Part shown: positions 1-7,242 of the stretch, one piece after another
Numbering within the stretch: position 1 is the first letter of the stretch
Layout of the letters: the number at the start of each line of letters is the position of its first letter
Origin: Burkholderia sp.
GTDB taxonomy: Bacteria; Pseudomonadota; Gammaproteobacteria; Burkholderiales; Burkholderiaceae
DNA length: 10,891 nt
Direction: 5' to 3'
Assembly: GCF_018375725.1 (NCBI RefSeq)
Contig: NZ_JAHACR010000125.1
Span: 1-10,891 of the forward strand
Notes under the pieces: model-generated
Databases searched by the model: none
Seen by the model: only the letters and a program-made list of their open reading frames with translations
Told to the model about the DNA's origin: nothing
Program-made: the position numbers and the translations under genes

Positions 1-2
1 CC

Positions 3-251
3 GTGTGGGCGTTCCTGATATGGGAGCGGATCGGCATCGCGCGCGGAATCGATGCCGACGGCGTCGCGCACGACGCGAACTTTCCGGCTACCGGCACGGC
101 CAGCGTCGGCGAAGCGCTCGATCCGCGCGAGCTGATCGAGCTGTGCCTCGCCGAGAACGACCGGCGCATGGCGGGCTACGACCCGCGCCTGTTGCGCCCG
201 GCGTTCGTCCCGCGCATGGCGCGCTTGGCGCTGCGCTTCATCAGGAAGTAG
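3..251 (+). CDS. 3' end of an unidentified protein (partial)
   Basis: The reading frame is open from the left window edge and ends at a TAG. The 82 visible residues begin with a hydrophobic aromatic stretch (VWAFLIWERIG), have a central acidic/polar part, and end in a basic tail (RMARLALRFIRK). The GTG at the edge is probably an internal valine codon, because the frame is open to the edge and no ribosome site can be seen. Third positions are almost all G or C, as in the neighbouring genes, which supports real coding. I do not recognise the family and assign no function. The gene converges on liuD, about 100 bp away, so it is not part of the leucine operon. Confidence 0.6.
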   Translation: MWAFLIWERIGIARGIDADGVAHDANFPATGTASVGEALDPRELIELCLAENDRRMAGYDPRLLRPAFVPRMARLALRFIRK

Positions 252-279
252 CAAGCGCAACCATCTTCCAGCGGTGGCA

Positions 280-317
280 GCCCGGCGGCGCCGGCAACCC
301 GGACGCGGCCGCCGGGC
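280..317. terminator. stem-loop between convergent genes, possible bidirectional terminator
   Basis: A perfect 10-bp inverted repeat, GCCCGGCGGC (280-289) and GCCGCCGGGC (308-317), encloses an 18-nt loop. It lies in the 102-bp gap between two convergent genes (stops at 251 and 354), where a shared terminator is expected. No T-run follows on either strand, so it is not a textbook intrinsic terminator. GC-rich DNA also makes such repeats fairly often by chance. Confidence 0.35.
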
Positions 318-353
318 CGGCGCGGTCACGTGTCGCCGGTCATCCCGCCCCGG

Positions 354-2351
354 TCATCCCTCGCTCATCACGAGCAACTGCGCACCGTCGGCGACCTGAT
401 CGCCGACGTCATACAGCACTTCCGCGACGACACCCGCGCTCGGTGCACCGATCGTGTGTTCCATTTTCATCGCCTCCATCACGATCAGCGGCGTGCCGGC
501 TTCGACCGGCTGTCCGGCCTCGACCAGCACCGCGATGACCTTGCCCGGCATCGGCGCAGTCAGGCGGCCGCCGCCGTGCTCGGCGTCGCCCGCATGCGCG
601 AGCAGGTTGCGCCATTCGAACACCTCGGACATGCCCTGCGTGAAAACGTGGAATGTATCGCCGTCCGCGTACACGCGGCCGCTGCTACGGACGCCGCCGA
701 GCGTCACGTCGAAGTCGAGCGGCGTCGCGCCCCGCGTCCACGCGAACGGTTGGGCCTGCGCGTCGCCGATCGTGAGCCGCTTGCCGGCCTCGTCGTCGTC
801 GACAGTGACGGTCACGCGCGTATCGCGCTCGATTGCATGCCATTCGAGCGTACGGCGATAACCGGCGTTCAATCGCCAGTTCGACAGCGCAGCCCACGGC
901 GAACCGCCATCCGCCAGCTGGTCGCGCTCGCGCGCGCGCAATGCCGCGCAGGCCAGCGCGAGTGCCGCGCGCGGCGGCTGCTGCGGCTCGAACAGCGCAT
1001 CGTGATTGCGCTCGATCAGGCCGGTATCGAGATCGGCCTCCGCAAACGGCCTGCACGCGACGATCCGTTGCAGGAACGCGGCATTCGTGTAGAGCCCGAC
1101 AACCTCGCATTCGCGCAGCGCGCGCGCCATCCTGCCGAGCGCTTCCTCGCGGTCCGCGCCATGGACGATCAGCTTCGCGATCATCGGATCGTAGAACGGC
1201 GTGATCGCGTCGCCTTCACGCACCCCGCTATCGACGCGCACCGGCGCGCCGATGTCGAACTCGACGCCGTCCGGCAGACGCAGATGCTTCAGCGTGCCGG
1301 TCGACGGCAGGAAGCCGCGTGCGGGATTTTCCGCATAGAGACGTGCTTCGATTGCATGTCCCTGCACGCGCAATTGATCCTGCCGCAACGGCAGCGGCTC
1401 GCCGGCGGCGACCCGCAGCTGCCATTCGACGAGATCGAGCCCCGTGACCATTTCGGTCACCGGATGCTCGACCTGCAGGCGCGTGTTCATTTCCATGAAA
1501 TAGAACGCGTCGCCCGTCATGATGAATTCGACGGTGCCCGCGCCGACATAGCCGACCGCGCGTGCGGCCGCGACCGCAGCCTCGCCCATCGCCTGGCGCA
1601 GCTCGTCCGGCAGGCCCGGCGCGGGCGCTTCCTCGAGCACCTTCTGGTGACGGCGCTGCACCGAGCAGTCGCGGTCGAACAGGTAGACGGTGTTGCCGTG
1701 CCGGTCGCCGAACACCTGCACTTCGACGTGACGCGGACGCTGCAGGTATTTCTCGATCAGCACCCGGTCGTTGCCGAAGCTGCTGGCGGCCTCGCGCTGG
1801 CACGACGCCAGCGCGGCCGGGAAATCGTCCGAGCGCTCGACGACGCGCATGCCCTTGCCGCCGCCGCCCGCGCTTGCCTTCAGCAGCACCGGATAACCGA
1901 TCGCATCGGCCTCGCGATGCAGCAGCGCCGCATCCTGGGCGTCGCCGTGGTAGCCGGGCACGAGCGGCACCGCGGCCGCATGCATCAGCGCTTTCGCGGC
2001 GGCCTTGGAACCCATCGCGGCGATCGCGTCGACCGGCGGCCCGATGAAGACGATGCCCGCCGCTTCGCAGGCGTGCGCGAAGTCCTCGTTTTCCGACAGG
2101 AATCCGTAGCCGGGATGGATGGCCTGCGCGCCGGTGGCGCGCGCGGCCTCGATGATGCGCTCGATGCGCAGATAGCTGTCGGCGGCCGCGGAGCCGCCGA
2201 TATGCACCGCCTCGTCGCATGCGGCCACGTGCTTCGCGTGCGCGTCCGCGTCGGAATAGACGGCGACGCTCGCGATGCCGAGACGTTTGCACGTCGCGGC
2301 GACCCGGCAGGCGATTTCGCCACGGTTGGCGATCAGAATCTTGTCGAACAT
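354..2351 (-). CDS. liuD: 3-methylcrotonyl-CoA carboxylase, biotin carboxylase/biotin carrier (alpha) subunit
   Basis: This subunit carboxylates its own biotin using ATP and bicarbonate, and passes the carboxyl group to LiuB for carboxylation of 3-methylcrotonyl-CoA in leucine breakdown. The 665-residue length fits the family. It starts MFDKILIANRGEI, the usual start of biotin carboxylases; the same frame is open further upstream, but that part lies inside liuC. Domains: biotin carboxylase N-domain about 1-110 (HPGYGFLSEN 79-88), ATP-grasp about 115-320 (K116, glycine loop AGGGGKGM 161-168, MNTRLQVEHP 288-297), C-domain about 335-440, and a C-terminal biotinyl domain with EAMKMEHT, where Lys629 is the biotin site. 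It is last in the operon, 62 bp after liuC. That gap contains a small hairpin (CGCGC-ttc-GCGCG, 2381-2393), and the ribosome site is weak. It is distinguished from acetyl- or propionyl-CoA carboxylase mainly by context with liuA, liuB and liuC. Confidence 0.95.
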   Translation of the reverse strand: MFDKILIANRGEIACRVAATCKRLGIASVAVYSDADAHAKHVAACDEAVHIGGSAAADSYLRIERIIEAARATGAQAIHPGYGFLSENEDFAHACEAAGIVFIGPPVDAIAAMGSKAAAKALMHAAAVPLVPGYHGDAQDAALLHREADAIGYPVLLKASAGGGGKGMRVVERSDDFPAALASCQREAASSFGNDRVLIEKYLQRPRHVEVQVFGDRHGNTVYLFDRDCSVQRRHQKVLEEAPAPGLPDELRQAMGEAAVAAARAVGYVGAGTVEFIMTGDAFYFMEMNTRLQVEHPVTEMVTGLDLVEWQLRVAAGEPLPLRQDQLRVQGHAIEARLYAENPARGFLPSTGTLKHLRLPDGVEFDIGAPVRVDSGVREGDAITPFYDPMIAKLIVHGADREEALGRMARALRECEVVGLYTNAAFLQRIVACRPFAEADLDTGLIERNHDALFEPQQPPRAALALACAALRARERDQLADGGSPWAALSNWRLNAGYRRTLEWHAIERDTRVTVTVDDDEAGKRLTIGDAQAQPFAWTRGATPLDFDVTLGGVRSSGRVYADGDTFHVFTQGMSEVFEWRNLLAHAGDAEHGGGRLTAPMPGKVIAVLVEAGQPVEAGTPLIVMEAMKMEHTIGAPSAGVVAEVLYDVGDQVADGAQLLVMSEG

Positions 2352-2413
2352 GGCTTCGATGTCGTCCGAAAATGGTTGGTCGCGCTTCGCGCGGTGTCGC
2401 GTCGGCGGCGGCT

Positions 2414-3199
2414 TCACACCCGCCACGCCGGCGTGCGCTTCTCCAGAAATGCGGCGATCCCTTCGCGTGCTTCCGCCCCCCCGCGCGTGCGCGCGATCCA
2501 CTCGGCGGTCTGCTCGATGAGCGATGCGTCGAGCGGGCGATCCGCGACATCGGCGACGAGGCGCTTGCATGCGCGCACCGCATCCGGCCCGTTCGCGACG
2601 AGCGTCGCTGCGAGCTTCGCGACCGTCTCGTCGAGCGCATCGGCCGGCACGGCTTCGTGAATGAACCCGAGCGCCGCCGCGCGCGTGCTGTCGAATACTT
2701 CCGCGGTCGTGAAGTAGCGTCGCGCGGCGCGTTCGCCCATTGCACGTGTCACGTAGGGCGCGATCGTCGCGGGAATCAGGCCGAGCCTTGCTTCGGACAG
2801 GCAGAATTTCGCGCCGTCGACCGCCACCGCAATATCGCTGGCGGCGACGAGGCCGACGCCGCCCGCATACGCATCGCCGTGCACGCGCGCGATCACCGGC
2901 TTGCCGCACCGATGGATCGCCTCGAGCATGCGTGCGAGCTTGCGCGCGTCGGCGCGGTTTTCGTCGTCCGAATAACCGGCCATCCTCTTCATCCAGTTCA
3001 GATCCGCGCCGGCGCAGAACGCCGGCCCTTCGGCGGCCAGCACGATCGCGCGCACGCCTTCATGCGCGTCGAGCCATTCGAACGCCGTCGTCAGTTCGGC
3101 GATCATCGTTTCGTTGAACGCGTTGCGGACGTCGGGACGCGCAAGCGTGACGGTGGCCACGCGGCCGGCTTCGCTTACCTTGATCGTTTCGTATCGCAT
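2414..3199 (-). CDS. liuC: methylglutaconyl-CoA hydratase (enoyl-CoA hydratase/isomerase family)
   Basis: The predicted reaction is hydration of 3-methylglutaconyl-CoA to HMG-CoA, the step after the carboxylase. The protein has 261 residues, normal for a crotonase. Visible motifs are the oxyanion-hole segments FCAGADLNWM (61-70) and HGDAYAGGVGLVAASD (108-122 region), then KFCLSEARLGLIP (131-143). Glu136 aligns with one catalytic glutamate of rat enoyl-CoA hydratase (Glu164). The position of the other (Glu144) appears to be Gly116, so only one of the two acids is present. I remember the same pattern in other bacterial LiuC proteins, but the family is sequence-diverse, so substrate assignment rests on the operon. 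The ATG follows the liuB stop by 16 bp, with a G-rich ribosome site (GAGGGCGGGG on the minus strand) that overlaps the end of liuB. Confidence 0.9.
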   Translation of the reverse strand: MRYETIKVSEAGRVATVTLARPDVRNAFNETMIAELTTAFEWLDAHEGVRAIVLAAEGPAFCAGADLNWMKRMAGYSDDENRADARKLARMLEAIHRCGKPVIARVHGDAYAGGVGLVAASDIAVAVDGAKFCLSEARLGLIPATIAPYVTRAMGERAARRYFTTAEVFDSTRAAALGFIHEAVPADALDETVAKLAATLVANGPDAVRACKRLVADVADRPLDASLIEQTAEWIARTRGGAEAREGIAAFLEKRTPAWRV

Positions 3200-3215
3200 C
3201 GTCGTATCCCCGCCC

Positions 3216-4823
3216 TCACATCCGGAACACGCCGAAGCGCGTCTCTTCGATCGGTGCGTTCATCGACGCAGCCAGCCCAAGGCCGAGCACGTCGCGCGTC
3301 TGCGCGGGATCGATCACGCCGTCGTCCCACAGACGTGCACTCGCGTAATACGGATGACCCTGGCGCTCATACTGATCGCGGATCGGCTGCTTGAACGCTT
3401 CCTCCTCTTCGATCGGCCACGTGCCGCCCTTGGCCTCGATGCCGTCGCGGCGCACCGTCGCCAGCACCGAAGCGGCCTGCTCGCCGCCCATCACCGAAAT
3501 GCGCGCATTCGGCCACATCCACAGGAAACGCGGGCTGAACGCGCGGCCGCACATCCCGTAGTTGCCCGCGCCGAACGAGCCGCCGATGATCACCGTGAAC
3601 TTCGGCACTTTCGCGTTCGACACGGCCGTCACCATCTTCGCGCCGTGGCGTGCGATGCCTTCGTTCTCGTACTTGCGGCCGACCATGAAGCCCGTGATGT
3701 TCTGCAGGAACACGAGCGGAATCTTGCGCTGGCAGCACAGCTCGATGAAATGTGCGCCCTTCACCGCCGATTCGGAAAACAGGATGCCGTTGTTCGCGAC
3801 GATCCCGACCGGATAACCCCAGATGTGCGCAAAACCCGTCACGAGCGTCGTGCCGTAGCGCGCCTTGAACTCGTCGAATTCGGAATCGTCGACGATCCGT
3901 GCAATCACTTCGCGCACGTCGAACGGCTTGCGCGTGTCGGCCGGAATCACGCCGTACAGGCTTTTCGCGTCGTAGCGCGGCGGCTTCGGCTCGCGCAGCG
4001 CCACCGGCGTCGCGATCTTCGGTGCCAGGTTGCCGACGATGTTGCGTGCGATCGACAGCGCATGCGCGTCGTTTTGCGCGAGGTGATCGGCCACGCCCGA
4101 CAGACGCGTATGCACGTCGCCGCCGCCGAGATCCTCGGCGCTGACCTCCTCGCCGGTCGCGGCTTTCACGAGCGGCGGGCCGCCCAGGAAAATCGTCCCC
4201 TGATTCTTGACGATGATCGATTCGTCGCTCATCGCCGGCACGTAGGCGCCGCCCGCGGTGCACGAGCCCATCACGACCGCGATCTGCGCGATCCCCGCCG
4301 CCGACATCGTCGCCTGGTTGTAGAAGATGCGGCCGAAGTGATCGCGATCCGGGAACACGTCATCCTGGTTCGGCAGGTTCGCGCCGCCCGAATCGACGAG
4401 GTACACGCACGGCAGCCGGTTCTCCGCGGCGATTTCCTGCGCGCGCACGTGCTTCTTCACCGTCACCGGATAATAAGTGCCGCCCTTGACCGTCGCGTCG
4501 TTGCAGACGATCACGCATTCGCGGCCGGCGATCCGGCCGATGCCGGTGATGACGCCCGCGCCGGGCGCGTCGTCGTTGTACATCCCGTTCGCGGCGAGCT
4601 GCGACAGCTCGAGGAACGGCGTGCCCGGATCGAGCAGCTGCGCGATCCGGTCGCGTGGCAACAGCTTGCCGCGCGACAGATGCTTGTCGCGCGCCGCCGG
4701 GCCGCCACCCTGCGCGAGCTGTTCTATCTTGGCGCGCAGATCGGCGACAACCGCCTCGAGCGCCGCGGCATTCGCGCGGAAGTCTTCCGAACGCGGGTTC
4801 AGCTTGGATTCGATGATCGGCAT
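3216..4823 (-). CDS. liuB: 3-methylcrotonyl-CoA carboxylase, carboxyltransferase (beta) subunit
   Basis: This subunit transfers the carboxyl group from the biotin of LiuD to 3-methylcrotonyl-CoA, giving 3-methylglutaconyl-CoA. Its 535 residues match the usual length of MCC beta subunits. The crotonase-like N-terminal half carries YLVDSGGANLPNQ (141-153) and GSCTAGGAYVPAMSDE (187-201 region). The C-terminal half carries LQNITGFMVGRKYE (373-386), GGSFGAGNYGMCGRAFSPRF (414-433) and the MGGEQAASVL segment (445-454), all typical of acyl-CoA carboxyltransferases. The YENEGI and MCGRAFSPRF signatures fit methylcrotonyl- or geranyl-CoA enzymes better than propionyl-CoA carboxylase. Geranyl-CoA carboxylase (AtuC) is the main alternative, but the neighbours liuA, liuC and liuD argue for leucine. 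The ATG lies 19 bp after the liuA stop, with a GGAG on the minus strand in the gap. Confidence 0.95.
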   Translation of the reverse strand: MPIIESKLNPRSEDFRANAAALEAVVADLRAKIEQLAQGGGPAARDKHLSRGKLLPRDRIAQLLDPGTPFLELSQLAANGMYNDDAPGAGVITGIGRIAGRECVIVCNDATVKGGTYYPVTVKKHVRAQEIAAENRLPCVYLVDSGGANLPNQDDVFPDRDHFGRIFYNQATMSAAGIAQIAVVMGSCTAGGAYVPAMSDESIIVKNQGTIFLGGPPLVKAATGEEVSAEDLGGGDVHTRLSGVADHLAQNDAHALSIARNIVGNLAPKIATPVALREPKPPRYDAKSLYGVIPADTRKPFDVREVIARIVDDSEFDEFKARYGTTLVTGFAHIWGYPVGIVANNGILFSESAVKGAHFIELCCQRKIPLVFLQNITGFMVGRKYENEGIARHGAKMVTAVSNAKVPKFTVIIGGSFGAGNYGMCGRAFSPRFLWMWPNARISVMGGEQAASVLATVRRDGIEAKGGTWPIEEEEAFKQPIRDQYERQGHPYYASARLWDDGVIDPAQTRDVLGLGLAASMNAPIEETRFGVFRM

Positions 4824-4842
4824 CGGCTGGGCTCCGTTCGCG

Positions 4843-6024
4843 TTACATCGTTTCCGCGAACAGCTCGCGGCCGATCAGCATCCGGCGGATCTCGCTCGTG
4901 CCGGCGCCGATTTCATAGAGCTTCGCGTCGCGCCACAGACGGCCGACCGGGTATTCGTTGATGTAGCCGTTGCCGCCGAGGATCTGGATCGCCTCGCCGG
5001 CCATCCACGTCGCCTTTTCCGCCGTGTAGAGGATCACGCCGGCACAGTCCTTGCGCACCTGGCGCAGGTGGCCGCTGCCGCTCGAGTCGAGATGGCGGCC
5101 GACCGCGTACAGGTACGCGCGGCACGCCTGGAACGTCGTGTACATATCGGCGACCTTGCCCTGGATCAGCTGGAATTCGCCGATCGACTGGCCGAACTGC
5201 TTGCGATCGTGGATATACGGCACGACCGCGTCGAGGCACGCGGCCATGATGCCGGTCGGGCCGCCCGCGAGCACCGCGCGCTCGTAGTCGAGGCCGCTCA
5301 TCAGCACCTTCACGCCGCCGTTGAGTTCGCCGAGGATGTTTTCTTCCGGCACCTCGACGTCCTGGAACACCAGCTCGCCTGTGTGCGAGCCGCGCATGCC
5401 GAGCTTGTCGAGCTTCTGCGCGACCGAGAAGCCCTTCATGCCCTTCTCGACGATGAACGCGGTAATGCCGCGCGGGCCGGCTTCCGGATCCGTCTTCGCA
5501 TAGACCACGAGCGTGTCGCAGTCCGGGCCGTTGGTGATCCACATCTTGGTGCCGTTCAGCACGTAGCGGTCGCCGCGCTTGTCCGCGCGCAGCTTCATGC
5601 TGACGACGTCGGAGCCGGCATTCGGCTCGCTCATCGCCAGCGCGCCGACGTGCTCGCCGGACACGAGCTTCGGCAGGTATTTCTGTTTTTGCGCTTCGGT
5701 GCCGTTGCGATGGATCTGGTTCACGCACAGGTTCGAGTGCGCGCCGTAGGACAGGCCGACGGACGCGGACGCACGCGAGATTTCCTCCATCGCGACCATG
5801 TGCGCGGTATAGCCGAGGTTCGCGCCGCCGTATTCCTCGGCGACTGTCATGCCGAGCACGCCCAGATCGCCGAACTTGCGCCACAGATCCATCGGGAACT
5901 GGTCGGTGCGATCGATCTCCGCCGCGCGCGGGGCGATTTCCTTCGCCGCGAAATTCGCGACGGCGTCGCGCAGCATCTCGATGTCTTCACCGAGCATGAA
6001 TTGCACGCCGGGCAGGTTGCTCAT
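4843..6024 (-). CDS. liuA: isovaleryl-CoA dehydrogenase
   Basis: This FAD flavoprotein oxidises isovaleryl-CoA to 3-methylcrotonyl-CoA and passes electrons to electron-transfer flavoprotein. It has 393 residues, as expected for an acyl-CoA dehydrogenase. Visible motifs include the substrate/FAD segment GALAMSEPNAGSDV (127-140), MWITNGPDCDTLVVYAKT (161-178) and the C-terminal YEIGAGTSEIRRMLIGRE (370-387). The catalytic base identifies the subfamily. Glu248, in GLDYERAVLAGG, sits where isovaleryl-CoA dehydrogenases keep theirs, and the site that carries Glu376 in medium-chain enzymes is Ala374 here. It is the first gene of the operon. The ATG follows a strong Shine-Dalgarno sequence and faces the divergent TetR gene across 194 bp. 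Confidence 0.97.
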   Translation of the reverse strand: MSNLPGVQFMLGEDIEMLRDAVANFAAKEIAPRAAEIDRTDQFPMDLWRKFGDLGVLGMTVAEEYGGANLGYTAHMVAMEEISRASASVGLSYGAHSNLCVNQIHRNGTEAQKQKYLPKLVSGEHVGALAMSEPNAGSDVVSMKLRADKRGDRYVLNGTKMWITNGPDCDTLVVYAKTDPEAGPRGITAFIVEKGMKGFSVAQKLDKLGMRGSHTGELVFQDVEVPEENILGELNGGVKVLMSGLDYERAVLAGGPTGIMAACLDAVVPYIHDRKQFGQSIGEFQLIQGKVADMYTTFQACRAYLYAVGRHLDSSGSGHLRQVRKDCAGVILYTAEKATWMAGEAIQILGGNGYINEYPVGRLWRDAKLYEIGAGTSEIRRMLIGRELFAETM

Positions 6025-6026
6025 GT

Positions 6027-6033
6027 CTCCTCC
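6027..6033 (-). promoter_or_regulatory. ribosome binding site of liuA
   Basis: The minus-strand sequence GGAGGAG ends two bases before the liuA ATG; its GGAGG core has 4-nt spacing. This is the best ribosome site in the operon and fixes the start at MSNLPGVQF. It fits liuA being translated most efficiently as first gene. Confidence 0.75.
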
Positions 6034-6057
6034 GTCTCCAGAAAGTGCATCGCGCGC

Positions 6058-6087
6058 ACCGATTTCTGAGTTTTGCTCAAAATCGGT
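6058..6087. repeat. 30-bp interrupted inverted repeat upstream of liuA
   Basis: The arms ACCGATTT (6058-6065) and AAATCGGT (6080-6087) are perfect inverted repeats. They enclose a second inverted repeat, TGAG-TTTTG-CTCA (6067-6079), centred half a base away. The element lies 34-63 bases upstream of the liuA ATG, so it could be an operator for a dimeric repressor, or a hairpin in the liuA leader RNA if transcription begins further upstream. Confidence 0.6.
6067..6079. promoter_or_regulatory. putative TetR-family operator, liuA side
   Basis: TGAGTTTTGCTCA has the half-sites TGAG and CTCA around 5 bp. The same half-sites and spacing occur again at 6168-6180, in the same intergenic region between liuA and a divergent TetR gene. 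On the minus strand a -35-like TTGACT lies upstream (6105-6110), but no good -10 box pairs with it, so the exact promoter is not resolved. A repressor here would block the start region of liuABCD. Binding is inferred. Confidence 0.55.
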
Positions 6088-6133
6088 GGTTACGCCGATT
6101 CGTTAGTCAATACCGCAGTAATTTTCGGTAGTT
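6083..6133. repeat. pair of direct repeats TCGGTRGTT, 42 bp apart
   Basis: TCGGTGGTT (6083-6091) and TCGGTAGTT (6125-6133) match at 8 of 9 bases and lie 42 bp apart, about four helical turns, in the liuA-tetR spacer. The first overlaps the right arm of the 30-bp inverted repeat. They may be sites of a second regulator or only chance similarity. Confidence 0.25.
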
Positions 6134-6167
6134 TCACGCGTCTCCAGGGCGGGCGTCAATAGTTTTT

Positions 6168-6180
6168 TGAGTGACACTCA
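6168..6180. promoter_or_regulatory. putative TetR-family operator, regulator side
   Basis: TGAGTGACACTCA is a perfect 13-bp palindrome around a central A. It shares half-sites and spacing (TGAG-N5-CTCA) with the site at 6067-6079; the two centres are 101 bp apart. It ends 2 bp before a -10-like TATCAT (6183-6188), so a bound repressor would cover the promoter of its own gene. This is the usual autoregulatory layout of TetR-family genes. Confidence 0.6.
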
Positions 6181-6182
6181 GA

Positions 6183-6188
6183 TATCAT
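6183..6188 (+). promoter_or_regulatory. possible -10 box of the TetR gene
   Basis: TATCAT matches the sigma-70 -10 consensus at four of six positions and lies 30 bp before the chosen ATG. No clear -35 box is found about 17 bp upstream, where the DNA is T-rich (TAGTTTTTTG). The call rests on position next to the operator. Confidence 0.35.
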
Positions 6189-6218
6189 GCCCGCACGACA
6201 GCCGCTGCATCCGACACC

Positions 6219-6938
6219 ATGACCGCCACCGTCAAACCCGACCGGGCCGACGCGCCCCGCGCGCCCGCCAGCCGCAAATCCCAGCAGCGCGTGCAGGACA
6301 TCCTGTGCGCGGGCCGCGACGTATTCGCCGAAAAAGGCTACGAACACGCGACCGCGGCAGAGATTGCGCAGCGCGTCGGCGTCTCCGAGGCGACCGTATT
6401 CAGTTACTTCCGCGGCAAGCGCGAGCTGTGCGCGCGAGTCATCGCGGACTGGTATGACGAAATCATCGCGGCGTTCGAGCAGGGCATGCCGCTGGATGCG
6501 CCGGTATATCAGCAGTTCGCGTTCATCGTGCGGACGCACCTGCGGCTGATGCTCGTAAACGGCACCGGGCTGTGCGCGCTCGTGTTGTCCGAGGGCCGTG
6601 CGAAACAGCATGCGCTGAGCGACGAGCTGGCTGCACTGCAGCGGCGGTACACCGCGCCATTGATGGATGTGCTCGCACGCGGGCAGGCGGCCGGGCAGGT
6701 TCGTGCGGACATGCCGCTGAGTCTGCTGCGGTCGATGGTGTTCGGGCCGATGGAGCACGTGCTGTGGGACGCAATCCTCGGACGCCGGAAACTCGATACG
6801 GAAACGACCGCCGCGCAGCTGATCGACATGCTGTGGGCAGCGCTGCAACCGCCGGCGCCGGAACAGGCGTCGCTCATGCGATTCAGGAATGAGGTGCGGG
6901 AAGCGATGAGCCGGCTGGAGAGCGCGAAAAGCGCGTGA
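6219..6938 (+). CDS. TetR-family transcriptional regulator, likely repressor of the liu operon
   Basis: The 239-residue protein has a TetR-type N-terminal DNA-binding domain: helix 1 QQRVQDILCAGRDVFAEKGYEHAT, then the helix-turn-helix AAEIAQRVGVSEATVFSYFRGKREL (46-70). A helical ligand/dimer domain fills the rest, with the usual low conservation. The ATG at 6219 was chosen because the earlier in-frame GTG at 6171 lies inside the palindromic operator and would precede the -10 box. No strong ribosome site is seen. Divergent placement opposite liuA with paired palindromes suggests it represses both units and responds to an acyl-CoA of the pathway. I recall a TetR regulator, LiuQ, proposed for this role in Burkholderiales where gamma-proteobacteria use the MerR-type LiuR; that identity is inferred from context. 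Confidence 0.9.
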   Translation: MTATVKPDRADAPRAPASRKSQQRVQDILCAGRDVFAEKGYEHATAAEIAQRVGVSEATVFSYFRGKRELCARVIADWYDEIIAAFEQGMPLDAPVYQQFAFIVRTHLRLMLVNGTGLCALVLSEGRAKQHALSDELAALQRRYTAPLMDVLARGQAAGQVRADMPLSLLRSMVFGPMEHVLWDAILGRRKLDTETTAAQLIDMLWAALQPPAPEQASLMRFRNEVREAMSRLESAKSA

Positions 6939-7242
6939 ACCCGGCGCTTCGGCGATCGACCCTGCGGTCGGCTCCCATCTTCCAAACGCGTAGCTGCGCC
7001 TAGGCTTGCCGGCCGGCGCGGCAGCCGCGGCGCGCCTTGCGCAGCGCGCAATCCTGACGCCCGTCGCTCCTTTCCTGTTCAGCCGACCGCCCGTCACACG
7101 CCTGGCGAATGAAGTCGCATCACCCGGAATCCGGGTCTACCATGAGTGATCGGCGCGGAGCGTGAAGTACCCTGCCAGCGGCAGACGCGACGCTCGCGCA
7201 ACGGCACGCGCAAGCTGCACGGCAGCAGCGAAGGAGAGTGTC
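6939..7242. other. 304-bp intergenic region
   Basis: The stretch separates two plus-strand genes. I find no convincing open frame, RNA gene or intrinsic terminator for the regulator. It contains several GC-rich short repeats, a perfect short inverted repeat at 7122-7136, and the ribosome site of the next gene (AGGAGA, 7232-7237). A promoter for the oxidoreductase must lie here if it is not read through from the regulator, but no clear -35/-10 pair is visible. Confidence 0.6.
7122..7136. repeat. short perfect inverted repeat upstream of the oxidoreductase
   Basis: ACCCGG-aat-CCGGGT is a 6-bp perfect inverted repeat 107 bp before the oxidoreductase ATG. It could be a regulator site or a small hairpin. 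No T-run follows, so terminator function is unlikely. Confidence 0.3.

Noticed and set aside
330..6069. Long open frames on the plus strand opposite the liu operon (several of 500-780 codons)
   Set aside because: They are antisense to genes with clear catalytic motifs, have Arg/His/Ala-rich compositions typical of shadow frames in GC-rich DNA, and resemble no family I know.
6171..6218. Upstream GTG start for the TetR gene (16 extra residues)
   Set aside because: The GTG lies inside the palindromic operator and before the likely -10 box, and the extra residues do not look like a TetR N-terminus.
7162..7242. Upstream start for the FAD oxidoreductase (27 extra residues)
   Set aside because: The ATG at 7243 has a good ribosome site and is followed at once by the standard FAD-binding fold; the extension has no such support.
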